DNA of 64,000 nt, taken from a virus. Within the stretch, counting starts at the first letter, position 1. Every line of letters starts with the position of its first letter. The notes under the pieces are model-generated. The model saw only the letters and a program-made list of their open reading frames with translations, had not been told where the DNA came from and ran no database searches. The stretch is taken from the IMG/VR virus record IMGVR_UViG_3300036820_000012, positions 1 through 64,000 of that record, one strand, 5' to 3'. Of this stretch, positions 39,845-49,356 are shown piece by piece. The position numbers and the translations under genes were made by a program.

Positions 39845-40191
39845 GGCTGCGTCACCGCGGGCGTGACAGTGAACAGCCCGGCCAGCAGCGTGACCACGTC
39901 CCCGCCGCCGTCCGTCATCTGCAGGTCGTAGACGCCGGCGCCGAACGCCCAGCCCGTGGTGACCGAGGGAGCGGCCAGCAGCGTGATGGTCCCCGCTGAC
40001 CCGCCGAGGGTGATCGAGGCGTCCGTGGTCGTGAAGCTGGCGAGCAGTGCGCCTGCCTCGGAGCGGACCTGCATGGCGGCTGAGGCCCAGGCGCTCAGGT
40101 TGACCGGGGTCGCCTGATCCGATTCGAGCCAGTAGAACTCGAGGTAGAACGTGGCCCCCTGGTCAGCCGTGATGTCGAACTGCGCGCTCAC
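39841..40191 (-). CDS. small beta-rich tail protein, 116 aa
   Basis: Begins MSAQFDITADQGATFYLEFYW, the typical start of small immunoglobulin- or BppU-like baseplate/tail modules (DITADQGATF), and stays beta-rich to VVTLLAGLFTVTPAV. Probably a distal tail connector between adhesins. Confidence 0.65.
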   Translation of the reverse strand: MSAQFDITADQGATFYLEFYWLESDQATPVNLSAWASAAMQVRSEAGALLASFTTTDASITLGGSAGTITLLAAPSVTTGWAFGAGVYDLQMTDGGGDVVTLLAGLFTVTPAVTQP

Positions 40192-40201
40192 GGCACCTCC
40201 G

Positions 40202-41041
40202 TCACAGCATCCCGCTCATCAGCACGCCGCCCGGCCCGTAGCCGTAGCCAGGAGGTGGTGGAGGCGGCGGAGGACCGCCCCCGCCAGAGGTGGACCAGGT
40301 GATGATCACCTGGCCGGGTGCGCCAAGACCGCCGGTCCAGTACTGGCTGCTGCCGAAGAACGAGCCGCTGGGAGGCGAACTCGCGCCACCACCACCACCG
40401 CCCGGGCTGCTGCCAGCGACTCCGTTGCCGCCTCCAACAGCGCCGCTGGCCCCCCCGGCGCCACCGCCAGCGACCGCAGCGCCGCCCGCAGCCGGGTACG
40501 CCTGGATGTCCGGCGGCGTCTGGCCCGCGTTCCCGGGCACTGACGGGCCCGCTGAGGACCCGCCGCCTCCGCCGAGCCCGGAGATGTAGCTCCCTGCCCC
40601 GCCTGCGCCCCCGGCGTTCTCCGGGTTCGCTGAGCCGCCGCCCCCGGTGCCGCCGATGGCCGGGTAGGACTGCGTCTGCGACTGCCCGCCGCCGCCGCCG
40701 TGGGCTACGATGGAACTGCCGCCCACGGTCGTGGCAGCCCCGGCCGAGCCGTTGCCGCCGAAGTTCGGCGGCAGGCCGCCAGCCGCGCCCCCGCCGCCGA
40801 TCACGATGGTGACGGTGCCGGACACCGACAGGGCCGCCACGGACGCGTACTCCCCGCCGCCGCCGCCGCAGCCCGCGTAGGCCGTGGTGTCGCCGGACGC
40901 GTCGTTCTGCACGATGCCGGCCTGGCCACCGCCGCCGCCCGCACCCCAGCACTGAACCGTAGCCACGGTTACGCCTGCGGGGACGCTCCAGGAGTACGTT
41001 CCGGCACCGGAGCCAGCCGGCGGCCAGGTCTGGGACGGCAA
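40202..41041 (-). CDS. Gly-rich adhesin-like tail protein, 279 aa
   Basis: A short beta start (TYSWSVPAGVTVATVQCWGAGGG) followed by Gly-rich runs and a Pro stretch near the end. The start matches the Gly-rich N-terminal repeats of the 1625-aa tail protein (WTCPAGVFSVLAECWGAGGG), so these modules are related. Likely a receptor-binding tip. Confidence 0.7.
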   Translation of the reverse strand: MPSQTWPPAGSGAGTYSWSVPAGVTVATVQCWGAGGGGGQAGIVQNDASGDTTAYAGCGGGGGEYASVAALSVSGTVTIVIGGGGAAGGLPPNFGGNGSAGAATTVGGSSIVAHGGGGGQSQTQSYPAIGGTGGGGSANPENAGGAGGAGSYISGLGGGGGSSAGPSVPGNAGQTPPDIQAYPAAGGAAVAGGGAGGASGAVGGGNGVAGSSPGGGGGGASSPPSGSFFGSSQYWTGGLGAPGQVIITWSTSGGGGPPPPPPPPGYGYGPGGVLMSGML

Positions 41042-41042
41042 G

Positions 41043-43280
41043 CTAGACCGCTGCGACCGTGATGGTGACCGGGGCGCCCAGCGTGCCCGTCGGCGTGGTG
41101 CCGGACTGGCCGATGGCCTGGATGGTCAGCGTGCCCGTGGCGATAGCGCCGAGCAGGTCGAACTGGTAGCTGCTGCCGCTCGTCAGGCCGCTTACAACGA
41201 AGACGAGATTGTGGAACAGCTTGATGTTCGCGCTGCTGACCTCGCAGGTGATGACGTTGCCGACCGGCGTGGTAGTCCCGTGGTCTGCGAGCGCGAAACC
41301 GTAAACCTGGTTGGCGCTCGCCATCGTTGCCGAGCAGGTCACGGTGACCACGACCGTGCCGCTGGCTGGCGCAAGGAACGAATTAGTGGTCAGCACCGAG
41401 GACGAGAAGGCGCTGAGCGTCGAGCCGGACGCCGTATAGGTGGTCAGGCTGCCCGGGTTTACGACAGTGGGGACGCAGAGGTACTGGCCAGAGACGGTGC
41501 CGGCGGCCACGGACGGGTTGGCGTAGGTGCCGTTGCCGCAGAGGAAGTCGCTGGAATTGCCGTTCGGCTGCGGGGTTTGCGGGATCGCCGCAGAGGCGGA
41601 GTCGATGATGGCGGAGATGAACGAGCCGCCGCCGCCGAACACAACGTTGCCGTCCAGCCGGATAGCACCCGACGGGATACCGCTGTGCCCGCTGAGCTGC
41701 AGGAGCGCCGTGACCGAGGAGCCGTTCAGATTACATTCGTTGCCCTGGAACGACATCTCGGCGGGCGACCCGACGCTGACTGCGACCAGGCTGACCGCTG
41801 TTGACGTGGATGCGGCCAGCAGGTGGTTGGAGTTAAAAACGCCCTTATCGTTGGCAAGCTGGACGCAGACGTCAGAACCGTCCTGGTCGAAATAATTGCC
41901 GACAATTGAATAGTCCCCGGCTTGCGAACCGAGGGACAGGTGGTAGCCGCCCGAGGATGCGCCCGTGTAGGTGGCGTGCACGCCGTTCATCTGCAGGCCG
42001 CCGCCACCCGCCGTGGCACCGAGCGTCACGTTTTGCAGGCAGGCGTGCAGCAAGCCGCCCCGGAGCCGCAAGTCAGTTATTCCTGCGCCGTCGCCGTATA
42101 TGCCGCGCCACGAGGCCGAGAAGATAGACCCGTCGCTCTCGAATCCGACGCCGTTGCCAGCCGTCCCCGACGCCAGTTGCACGCAGGTCCCGGTACTGCC
42201 CGGCCGGTCGAAGTTGCCCAGGAAGCACCGGTCCATGTACACATCGGCCGTGTCGGTGATCAGGATGCCGATGCAGTTCGCGGCATAAGTCGACGACGTG
42301 CCGGCTACCACGCCGGACATGCACAGGCCCCGGAGCTTGACCCCGCACGGGTTGGTGGTGGGCGCCCCGGATGTGCCGATAGCCATCAGCGGGGTCGGCG
42401 AGCCCGTGGGGAAGCTGCTGGACGGCTGGATGCAGCCGCCGACGAACGTGTCCGGGAAGACCCCGCCGCCCCGGTTGCCCTGGCCGGTGCAGAGGATGTC
42501 CACGCCGGGCAGCAGCGTGAACGTGGAGTCAACCGCGCAGGGCTGCTCGATCACCAGCGGGCCCGGGTTCGTGCCTGCGTTGATCGCGGCGATTGCAGCC
42601 GTGAGCGCTACCTGGTCACCGGAGGTGCCGGTGATAGTTCCGAAATCCTCTGGATGCGTACCCGTGGTCGATGCCCACCTGGCCGCCGTGGGGGACGTCG
42701 CAACCGGCGCAAGCCCCGCTGCGGGTGTGCCCGTGAGGGTCACGCCAATGCCTGCCGCATTGCCGCCCGTGGTCGAGCCCAGGAACTTCCACAGCGAGGT
42801 ACCCGCGTTGTAGCTGAACCCAACGACGTCGGTCGCCCCAGCCGCGGTGGACAGCACGGGAGCGGAGCCGCCGGTCCCGAAGTCGAACGCGGCGTTCCAG
42901 GTCACGAGCCGGGAGCCGGTGCCGTCCTGGGTGAGCCAGATCTGGATGGTCTGCCCGTCAGTGGGGGAGACCGGCGCGGCGAAGGTGGGGCTGCCGGTCA
43001 GGGTGACCCGGAAGTCATTGCCCTGCGTCGCCGTGATCGTGATCGTGGAGGCGTAGGAGAGCGAGGCGACCGAGGGCGCGACGTAGCCGGTGTACTCGGC
43101 GCCGGACAGCAGGGCGTACCCGGAGCCGCCGCCTCCGCCACCAGAGCCGCCGAGCTGGGAGACCGTGATTATCTTGGTCGTTCCCGCTGGCGACTGGGTT
43201 GGGTCAGAGACGTCAACGATGGGGATGACGTCAGCGCCCTCAACCGTGACGATGGCCGGGTAACTCGTGATGTCGGGCAC
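41043..43280 (-). CDS. tail spike with beta-helix domain, 745 aa
   Basis: N-terminal module (about 30-175) with DGQTIQIWLTQDGTGSRLVTW and FSYNAGTSLWKF, related to the C-terminus of the 1219-aa spike. Residues about 215-600 form a pectate-lyase-type beta helix (start GDQVALTAAIAAINAG). The C-terminal ~150 residues are a jelly-roll-like beta domain. ATG 43280. Likely degrades or binds host surface polysaccharide. Confidence 0.75.
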   Translation of the reverse strand: MPDITSYPAIVTVEGADVIPIVDVSDPTQSPAGTTKIITVSQLGGSGGGGGGSGYALLSGAEYTGYVAPSVASLSYASTITITATQGNDFRVTLTGSPTFAAPVSPTDGQTIQIWLTQDGTGSRLVTWNAAFDFGTGGSAPVLSTAAGATDVVGFSYNAGTSLWKFLGSTTGGNAAGIGVTLTGTPAAGLAPVATSPTAARWASTTGTHPEDFGTITGTSGDQVALTAAIAAINAGTNPGPLVIEQPCAVDSTFTLLPGVDILCTGQGNRGGGVFPDTFVGGCIQPSSSFPTGSPTPLMAIGTSGAPTTNPCGVKLRGLCMSGVVAGTSSTYAANCIGILITDTADVYMDRCFLGNFDRPGSTGTCVQLASGTAGNGVGFESDGSIFSASWRGIYGDGAGITDLRLRGGLLHACLQNVTLGATAGGGGLQMNGVHATYTGASSGGYHLSLGSQAGDYSIVGNYFDQDGSDVCVQLANDKGVFNSNHLLAASTSTAVSLVAVSVGSPAEMSFQGNECNLNGSSVTALLQLSGHSGIPSGAIRLDGNVVFGGGGSFISAIIDSASAAIPQTPQPNGNSSDFLCGNGTYANPSVAAGTVSGQYLCVPTVVNPGSLTTYTASGSTLSAFSSSVLTTNSFLAPASGTVVVTVTCSATMASANQVYGFALADHGTTTPVGNVITCEVSSANIKLFHNLVFVVSGLTSGSSYQFDLLGAIATGTLTIQAIGQSGTTPTGTLGAPVTITVAAV

Positions 43281-43333
43281 GAACCCCCCTGCTCTGCTGG
43301 GCGTGAGTGCGTGCCGGACGGAAGGATGACGGC

Positions 43334-43531
43334 ATGAGCGTCTTCGAACTGTTCAGGCAGACGTGCGATGGCTGCGGCGCGGCGATCGACGACATGGCCA
43401 AGCACGTCGTGTGGCACGAGGGACTCAGCGAGATCACGCGGCTGGTTGTCGCACCTGACGTGTCAAAAGAGGACTGGGCCGAGGCCGCAGAGCAAGCCGC
43501 AGCGAGACGGCGCGAGGACGAACGGAGCTAG
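43334..43531 (+). CDS. small zinc-finger protein, 65 aa, antisense to the virion operon
   Basis: ATG 43334 with GAAGGA upstream, which can also be read as a -10-like AAGGAT six bases away. CDGCG (11-15) with H23 and H27 gives a C2H2-type site; acidic/basic helical tail. One of nine plus-strand genes between virion genes. Function unknown. Confidence 0.6.
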   Translation: MSVFELFRQTCDGCGAAIDDMAKHVVWHEGLSEITRLVVAPDVSKEDWAEAAEQAAARRREDERS

Positions 43532-43540
43532 GCGGCGCGG

Positions 43541-46500
43541 TTAGAACATCGGCTCCCCAGCCTGATCAAGGATCGGTGCGCCGGATTCGTCGTCCAGTTC
43601 CTGGGCCTGCCCGGTGCCCCACCACCACGGCGGGCACCAGTCAGCGAGGACCGCGGCGGAGGCCGTGCCAGCAGCAAAGTTGAGCTTCCGCTTGACCTGT
43701 GTCACACGCCAGATTCCGGTGAACGCGGACTGGCCGGGCATCCACTGGGTGACCTGGATCACGTCGCCAGGGTTGACGCTCAGCACGTACTCCCACGCCC
43801 CGGCAACGCCCGCCATCGCTGCCGCGTCCACGGTCAGCGACGTGACCCGCTGGCGGGGGGTGCCGTAGGTCGCGAACACCCACGAGGCCTGGTCCTGGAT
43901 CTGCGTGGTGTCCTGCAAGTACGAGGTGAACTGAAGCTGGCAGTCACCGAATTGACCGAGGCTTGCCTGCACCGCTGCCGCGTACTCGGCGCCCGGCCCG
44001 AACACGAGGCCGCCGTGGCTCTCACCGGAGCCCGTTGCGGACCCGGCTTCGCCTGCGGGAACGGACGTGACGTCGTACTGCGTGATGGCGATGTCGTTGT
44101 ACACGCGCTGCGGGTCGGTGTCGAACGTGACGTCCGGCAAGTACGGAACCTGGCCGTAGGCGACCAGCGGGCCGAGATGCCACGCCGGGGACTGGGCGGC
44201 GAGATGCGGGCGGGAGAAGTAGCACAGGTTGCCGCAGGTGTCGACATACATCAGCCCGTCGTCGGACTGGACGATGTTGGAGATGTTGTCGCCGCAGCTT
44301 TGCCCCGCCGTGTCGAGTTCGGCGACGCAGGCGAGGTCAGCGGGGTCGATGCACCGCTGCGGGCTGGTCACGCCACCGGACCACAGCAGCCGCTCGATGC
44401 GGTTCTGCACCGAGTCCCCGAGCGCTGAGGCTTCCGCGGGCGGCACGGGAGCGTCGGGCGGGGCGTAGGACGTGCAGTAGATGTAGGGCAGGATGCCCGA
44501 GCCGAGAAGCTGCTCGCCGCCCCCGGTGTTGCCCACCCAGAAGCTGTAGGCCGGCGCGAGGCCGGTGGCCGACAGCCACGCCTCACCCGTCTGCGCGCCC
44601 TCGGAGATCGTGAACAGGTTCACGCTTTCGGGCTGGGAGACGGCCGAGGTCAGCTCACCCGCCGTGGCGGTGACGTAGCAGGCGAGGACTGAGCGGTCCA
44701 CCCCGTGGGAGTAGAAGCTGGACCCGGCGCCGATCAGGTTGAAGAACGGGATGTTGAGGTACGCGTTGCCGTCCGGGTAGTACGTCGGGCCGCCCGCCGC
44801 GTTGCCGAAGAACTGGCAGCTGACCGTAGGTGCCGGAAGCTGCCCGAACGCCGAGTACGCCGCGAGGAAGTGCGCCATCACCCTGGCAGCGGGAAGGACG
44901 CCCGGGTAGATCGCCAGGTGCGACCACGCGGCGCACGGGATGCCGGTGATCGTGGAGGCCGTGGGAGGTGCCCCGGTGTTCCCCGTCGCTGCGGTTGTGG
45001 CCCCGCCGAAGAAGACCCAGTCCCAGTTCGCCGGCATCGACGCCGTCCCGGAGACCGTGGCGATGACGCCGCCGTTCACGTAGACGGTCCACGAGTCCTG
45101 CGTCATGGTGACGGTGACGCCCATCCAGGCGCCGTCCCAGAGGTAGTTCTCCGGGTAGATGCTGTAGATCACCGTGGAACTTGCCACGCCGCCGGACCAG
45201 GTGGTGAACGTCAGCTGGGAGTGGTTGTCGAGCCACAGCATGGCCAGCGGGCCGTCTTCGTTCGCGGCTTCCCAGATGGTCAGCGGCGCGACGGCGACCC
45301 CGGTGAAGGTGAGTTCCCGGCCGGTCATCGGCTGCCCGGTGTAGCCCTGCGGCAGCGGCACTTCGGGAATCGCCGGGGGAATGCTGTACCCCGCGTTGGC
45401 GAGGGCGGGCTGCCACCAGATCTCGATGGTTGCCCCGTCAGCGAGGGACGGGAACGTGTCGTTAGCGGACAGGTACCGGCCGCAGGTGGAGACCCCGCTG
45501 CCGGTCTGCTGCCACGCCGCGCTCAAGCTGTCCCCGTACATCCAGCCGGACTGCTGCGCGAACTGCTGGATCGCGACGTACGCGAAGACCCCGCCGGCGC
45601 CGTTGTACGGCCCGTAGGACCCGATGCCGTTCGGGCTGACGACGATGTCCAGCGCCGTGTCCGACGCGGGCGCGGCGTTCACCAGGGACGTGGCCTGGTT
45701 GACCCCGCTGTCGTCGCACGGCCACCACCAGCCGGGCGAGTCAGCGAGGACTTCAGCCCGGTAGCACGCCGGGACGTAGCGGTTGGCCGTGCTCCAGAGG
45801 TCAGTTCCGGTGGCGTTGCTGACGCCGCGGAACGTCTTCTCCCACGACTGCGGCCAGCGCTCCATGTTCCGCTGGATGATGTGCCACCTGTTGCCATTCG
45901 GCGGCACGCAGCGCAGCCGGATCGGCGTTCCGGGAGTGATCCACGGGTAGTACGGGCTGCCGGGGTTCGACGGGCTCAGGTAGCCGTCCGGATTGTCGAG
46001 GGCGATCTCGGTCTCGGATGCCTCGAGCTGGTCGAGCTCGTACTGGATGCCGGTGGTCTCACTCCACGAGCGCATCCGGTGGCCGCCCTGCGGCGACTGA
46101 ATGTTCGTCCACACCATCTGATCCGGCGGCGTCTGCATCCCGCTGCCGAACGCCGCCTCGGCGATCACGTACGGCCAGACGGTGTTCCTGACGACCGGGA
46201 CGGGCGAGGGTGCGTCAATCACCGCAGCGAGGATCATGCCGGACAGGTTCTCCGCACCGACCGCCGTGGCGGTGATGTTCTGGCCTGCCGTGGAGATGGT
46301 GCACGCGGCGGTGAGGACGGCGTCCGAGGAGGCGTCGGTCCCGTTGGCGCAGGTCACGGTGGCCAGCGACGTCCAGCCGTACGGCTCCAAGGCGGTCTGC
46401 GCCGCGACGGAGTCCCCGCAGGCTGCGGCGAGGAAGAACGTCACCTGGGGCGTTGCGGAGGCCCCGGTGTCGCTGATGGGGTGAAGGACCGGGCTCAGCA

Positions 46501-48418
46501 CCCCGGCCGTGTACGTGTCACTGATGGTCCCCGCCGGGCAGTACATGTCCAGCGATGTGGCAGCGGGCGCGGAACCGGCCGAGGCCAGGGTCAGGTCCCA
46601 GTCCCCGAGCCCGGCGACCTCCACGACCAGCACCGAGAAGCCGGGCGCGTAGCCGTTGGGGGCCACGTAGACGTACCCGGGCGGCCGGATCAGGTTCGGC
46701 GTGTACCAGATGGTGGTCCGCGAGCCGCCCGAGGCGTCTGAGGGGGCCTGAGGACGCCACCAGGAGCGGACGTCGTCGCCGCAGTTGATGGTCACCGGGG
46801 ACTGCGCCGCGTGCCAGCCGATGACGGTGAACAGCCAGTTGCCCGCGGTCGGGACGCCCGTGCCACCGCCGACCGACGAGGCTACGTCCAGGGCGACGAC
46901 CGTCGAGGCGTTCAGCGGCAGCGACGGCCCGAACACGGGGTTGTGCGGCGTGGTGTCAGCCCACTGGTTGACGACCTGCGGCGCGGCGAACTGGGACGCG
47001 GTGAAGCTGGACGTGCACTGGATGCTGGCAACGGCCCACGTGAGCGTGACACGGCCCGCGAACCCGGACCCACCCGCTGCCCCGTCCCCGCCGCCTCCGC
47101 CGCCACCGGGGCCGCTGAGGGGCGTCAGGCCGCCAGGCTGGCCCGAGGCACCCCCAGCCGCACCAGGACCGCCCCCGGTGAGCGCGACACCGCCAGCACC
47201 CGCTACGGATGAGGTGGCGTTGCCGCCCGCGTTGCCGACCGAGCCGGCTGCAGCGGATGACCCGCCGCCTCCGCCGCCGCCTGAGGCACCGGTACCGCCG
47301 CTGCCGCCGTTGTAGTGCGCGGTCGCTGACGACCCGGTACCGCCAGCACCAGCCGACGTGGTCCCGGCACCAGCCGAGCCGCCGTGAGCGGTGACCGTTA
47401 CCGAACCATCGCCAGGGAAGAGGGAGTTGCCGCCAGCCGATCCGGCCGAGCCGAGGGAGGTTGACCCGGCCCCGCCAGTACCGACCGTGACGCTGTAGGT
47501 GTCCCCGGGCGTGGTCGCGACGATCTGCGCCGCGTACTCCCCGCCACCACCTGCACCAGCACCGCCAGAGGACTTCGCGCCCCCGCCGCCGCCAGCGCCC
47601 CAGCATTCGGCGAGGACCGAGAAGACGCCGGCGGGGCATGTCCACACGGGCGGCAGGACGTAGGTGAGCAGGATCTGGCCGCTGGCGCCGTTCCCGCCAG
47701 CGGTGCCGCGCCCCGGGCCGAGGCCGCAGGATCCCCCGCCCCCGCCGCCGGGGAAGCTTCCGGGCTGGCCGTTGGCGGCGAACGCCGAAGCGTAGGTGCC
47801 GCCGGTCCCGCCGGCACCGCCGCCTGACGGAGCGGTTCCCCCGTTGCCGCCAACGCCGTCACCCGTGGGAACGGACGGGTTCGGCGTGGACGACAGTCCG
47901 CCGATCTGGCCGGCTGCCCCGGCTGACGCGGTCCCGGCTGAGCTTCCGCCACCGCCGCCACCGCTGGCCTCCTCGCCGCTGAGGCCCGTCAGCCCCGCAC
48001 CGCCAGCACCGCCAGCGTGGGCGATCGGGGCTGACCCGGCCGTTCCGCCTGCCCCGGCCGCGTAGCCGTTGGTGCCGCTGCCCTGGCCGCCGTTCGCGGT
48101 GACCGTGACCGAGGTGCCGGTGAAGCTGGTAGTCCCGCCAGCGGTTCCGGGGTACATGCCGTTGGTCGTGACGAGCAGGCCGCCAGCGCCGCCCTGGCCG
48201 ACGGCGAAGTTGTACAGGTTCGGGTACGAGACAGCGACAGCAGTGTTCGCCGCGTAGGCGCCACCACCACCTGCGCCACCCGAGCCGCCGTTCCAGACTC
48301 CGCCGCCACCGCCAGCGCCCCAGGCCTGGACGGAAACGGACGTAACGCCTTCCGGGCACTGCCACTGACCTGACCCGCTGAGGACAACCACCTGGGGGCC
48401 AAAGGTTACGAAAGCCAT
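43541..48418 (-). CDS. large minor tail protein with Gly-rich N-terminus, 1625 aa
   Basis: Residues 1-470 are two tandem Gly-rich adhesin modules, each starting with a W(T/Q)CP(A/E)GVxSVxxxxWGAGGG phrase. Residues about 470-760 are a beta-rich connecting region. From about 760 the sequence matches actinophage minor tail proteins (GHRMRSWSETTGIQYELDQL, IALDNPDGYLSP, W-rich PGTPIRLR), including a LamG/concanavalin-like part (about 900-1150). The C-terminal ~350 residues have features of the tail-tip hub. ATG 48418. It may form the central tail tip and host-recognition knob. Confidence 0.75.
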   Translation of the reverse strand: MAFVTFGPQVVVLSGSGQWQCPEGVTSVSVQAWGAGGGGGVWNGGSGGAGGGGAYAANTAVAVSYPNLYNFAVGQGGAGGLLVTTNGMYPGTAGGTTSFTGTSVTVTANGGQGSGTNGYAAGAGGTAGSAPIAHAGGAGGAGLTGLSGEEASGGGGGGSSAGTASAGAAGQIGGLSSTPNPSVPTGDGVGGNGGTAPSGGGAGGTGGTYASAFAANGQPGSFPGGGGGGSCGLGPGRGTAGGNGASGQILLTYVLPPVWTCPAGVFSVLAECWGAGGGGGAKSSGGAGAGGGGEYAAQIVATTPGDTYSVTVGTGGAGSTSLGSAGSAGGNSLFPGDGSVTVTAHGGSAGAGTTSAGAGGTGSSATAHYNGGSGGTGASGGGGGGGSSAAAGSVGNAGGNATSSVAGAGGVALTGGGPGAAGGASGQPGGLTPLSGPGGGGGGGDGAAGGSGFAGRVTLTWAVASIQCTSSFTASQFAAPQVVNQWADTTPHNPVFGPSLPLNASTVVALDVASSVGGGTGVPTAGNWLFTVIGWHAAQSPVTINCGDDVRSWWRPQAPSDASGGSRTTIWYTPNLIRPPGYVYVAPNGYAPGFSVLVVEVAGLGDWDLTLASAGSAPAATSLDMYCPAGTISDTYTAGVLSPVLHPISDTGASATPQVTFFLAAACGDSVAAQTALEPYGWTSLATVTCANGTDASSDAVLTAACTISTAGQNITATAVGAENLSGMILAAVIDAPSPVPVVRNTVWPYVIAEAAFGSGMQTPPDQMVWTNIQSPQGGHRMRSWSETTGIQYELDQLEASETEIALDNPDGYLSPSNPGSPYYPWITPGTPIRLRCVPPNGNRWHIIQRNMERWPQSWEKTFRGVSNATGTDLWSTANRYVPACYRAEVLADSPGWWWPCDDSGVNQATSLVNAAPASDTALDIVVSPNGIGSYGPYNGAGGVFAYVAIQQFAQQSGWMYGDSLSAAWQQTGSGVSTCGRYLSANDTFPSLADGATIEIWWQPALANAGYSIPPAIPEVPLPQGYTGQPMTGRELTFTGVAVAPLTIWEAANEDGPLAMLWLDNHSQLTFTTWSGGVASSTVIYSIYPENYLWDGAWMGVTVTMTQDSWTVYVNGGVIATVSGTASMPANWDWVFFGGATTAATGNTGAPPTASTITGIPCAAWSHLAIYPGVLPAARVMAHFLAAYSAFGQLPAPTVSCQFFGNAAGGPTYYPDGNAYLNIPFFNLIGAGSSFYSHGVDRSVLACYVTATAGELTSAVSQPESVNLFTISEGAQTGEAWLSATGLAPAYSFWVGNTGGGEQLLGSGILPYIYCTSYAPPDAPVPPAEASALGDSVQNRIERLLWSGGVTSPQRCIDPADLACVAELDTAGQSCGDNISNIVQSDDGLMYVDTCGNLCYFSRPHLAAQSPAWHLGPLVAYGQVPYLPDVTFDTDPQRVYNDIAITQYDVTSVPAGEAGSATGSGESHGGLVFGPGAEYAAAVQASLGQFGDCQLQFTSYLQDTTQIQDQASWVFATYGTPRQRVTSLTVDAAAMAGVAGAWEYVLSVNPGDVIQVTQWMPGQSAFTGIWRVTQVKRKLNFAAGTASAAVLADWCPPWWWGTGQAQELDDESGAPILDQAGEPMF

Positions 48419-48424
48419 ATCAGC

Positions 48425-48835
48425 TCACGACTGCGACAAAATCAGGCCGCCAGCTGCCGGCGCTAGCTCGTCCCCAGGTGGTATAAGCAGGGGCGCACCG
48501 GCCCATACGCCCTGGAACTGGCGCACGGGGGTTGCTTGCGTGGTCCAGATCTCGGCGCCGGTCACTGCCCACGGCGTGGTGCCGCTGTTGGTCCAGAGCG
48601 GGACCGACGTGTTGGACGTGAGCGCGGGGGTGCCAGTGGGCGTGGCCCACGTGACGAGCAGGCCCCCGGCTGTGTAGCCGGTGGCGACAAGCTCGGTCAT
48701 GTACCCGCTGCCCGTGGGGGCCGTGGGCGCGGTCGAGCCGAGCCGCAGGTGCACGCCAGAGATCGACGGGTAGGCAGCGATGCCCAGGGCTGCTGCCATG
48801 GACGTTGCCGCAGCGCCGGAATCCCAGCCGCCCAT
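48425..48835 (-). CDS. small tail protein, 136 aa
   Basis: Resembles a family of small phage tail/virion proteins (ALGIAAYPSISGVHLRLG, then a beta-rich body with W residues and QFQGVW). ATG 48835 overlaps the stop of the upstream zinc protein (TGATG); an internal ATG at 48799 is the alternative. Confidence 0.6.
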   Translation of the reverse strand: MGGWDSGAAATSMAAALGIAAYPSISGVHLRLGSTAPTAPTGSGYMTELVATGYTAGGLLVTWATPTGTPALTSNTSVPLWTNSGTTPWAVTGAEIWTTQATPVRQFQGVWAGAPLLIPPGDELAPAAGGLILSQS

Positions 48836-49023
48836 CAGCCCGCTCGCAGGACCATAGGTGGCGGGCTGATCCGCACCGGCCGGCAGGGCACACCGCTGGC
48901 GATGGCTGCCTGCCCGTGGTCATGGGGAAGCGGGCAGCAGCCGCACTGCAGGAGCAGGTGACCGCTCAGGACATCGGCAGCGAAGACGGAGGCACCGCAG
49001 CGCAGGCAGGTCACGGTCAGCAT
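48835..49023 (-). CDS. small Cys-rich protein, 62 aa
   Basis: ATG 49023 with GGAAGGGAG five bases upstream, a strong ribosome-binding site. CLRCG and CGCCPLPHDH supply a zinc-binding set. Its end overlaps the next start, so it belongs to the minus-strand operon. Unknown role. Confidence 0.55.
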   Translation of the reverse strand: MLTVTCLRCGASVFAADVLSGHLLLQCGCCPLPHDHGQAAIASGVPCRPVRISPPPMVLRAG

Positions 49024-49056
49024 CTCGCTCCCTTCCGGGGCGTTACGCTGGCTGGC

Positions 49057-49356
49057 GTGAGCATGAAAGCCGAGTGCCCGGCCTGCAAGGCGTATCTCTC
49101 CGGCGTCTGGGACGCGATGGAGTACGGCGGTGCCTGCCCGAGTTGCGGACTGCCAGGGACCGCCATCGCCGATGTCTACGCAGCGCGCAAGACGAACGCC
49201 GAGAAGGAACTACTCGCCAAGTACGAGGAGGCGGTCATCCGCGCGGGGAGGGCTGAAGCCGAGCGAGATATGCTGCGCGGCCACCTTGAGGCCATTGACT
49301 CCGAGATGCGCGTCTGGCAGGCGGATGAAAAGCACCTGGCGAAGGCCGAGGGCTAA
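49057..49356 (+). CDS. zinc-ribbon coiled-coil protein, 99 aa, antisense to the virion operon
   Basis: GTG 49057 (or ATG 49063). N-terminal CPAC and CPSC pairs form a zinc ribbon (5-29); residues 45-99 are a charged coiled coil. TACGCT (49044-49049) lies seven bases before the GTG. The TAA stop interlocks with the TAG stop of the tape-measure gene in CTAA (49353-49356). Confidence 0.6.
   Translation: MSMKAECPACKAYLSGVWDAMEYGGACPSCGLPGTAIADVYAARKTNAEKELLAKYEEAVIRAGRAEAERDMLRGHLEAIDSEMRVWQADEKHLAKAEG

Noticed and set aside
34623-48400. Long plus-strand frames opposite Gly-rich tail proteins
   Set aside because: Produced by GGC/GCC-rich codons; no start context or family resemblance.
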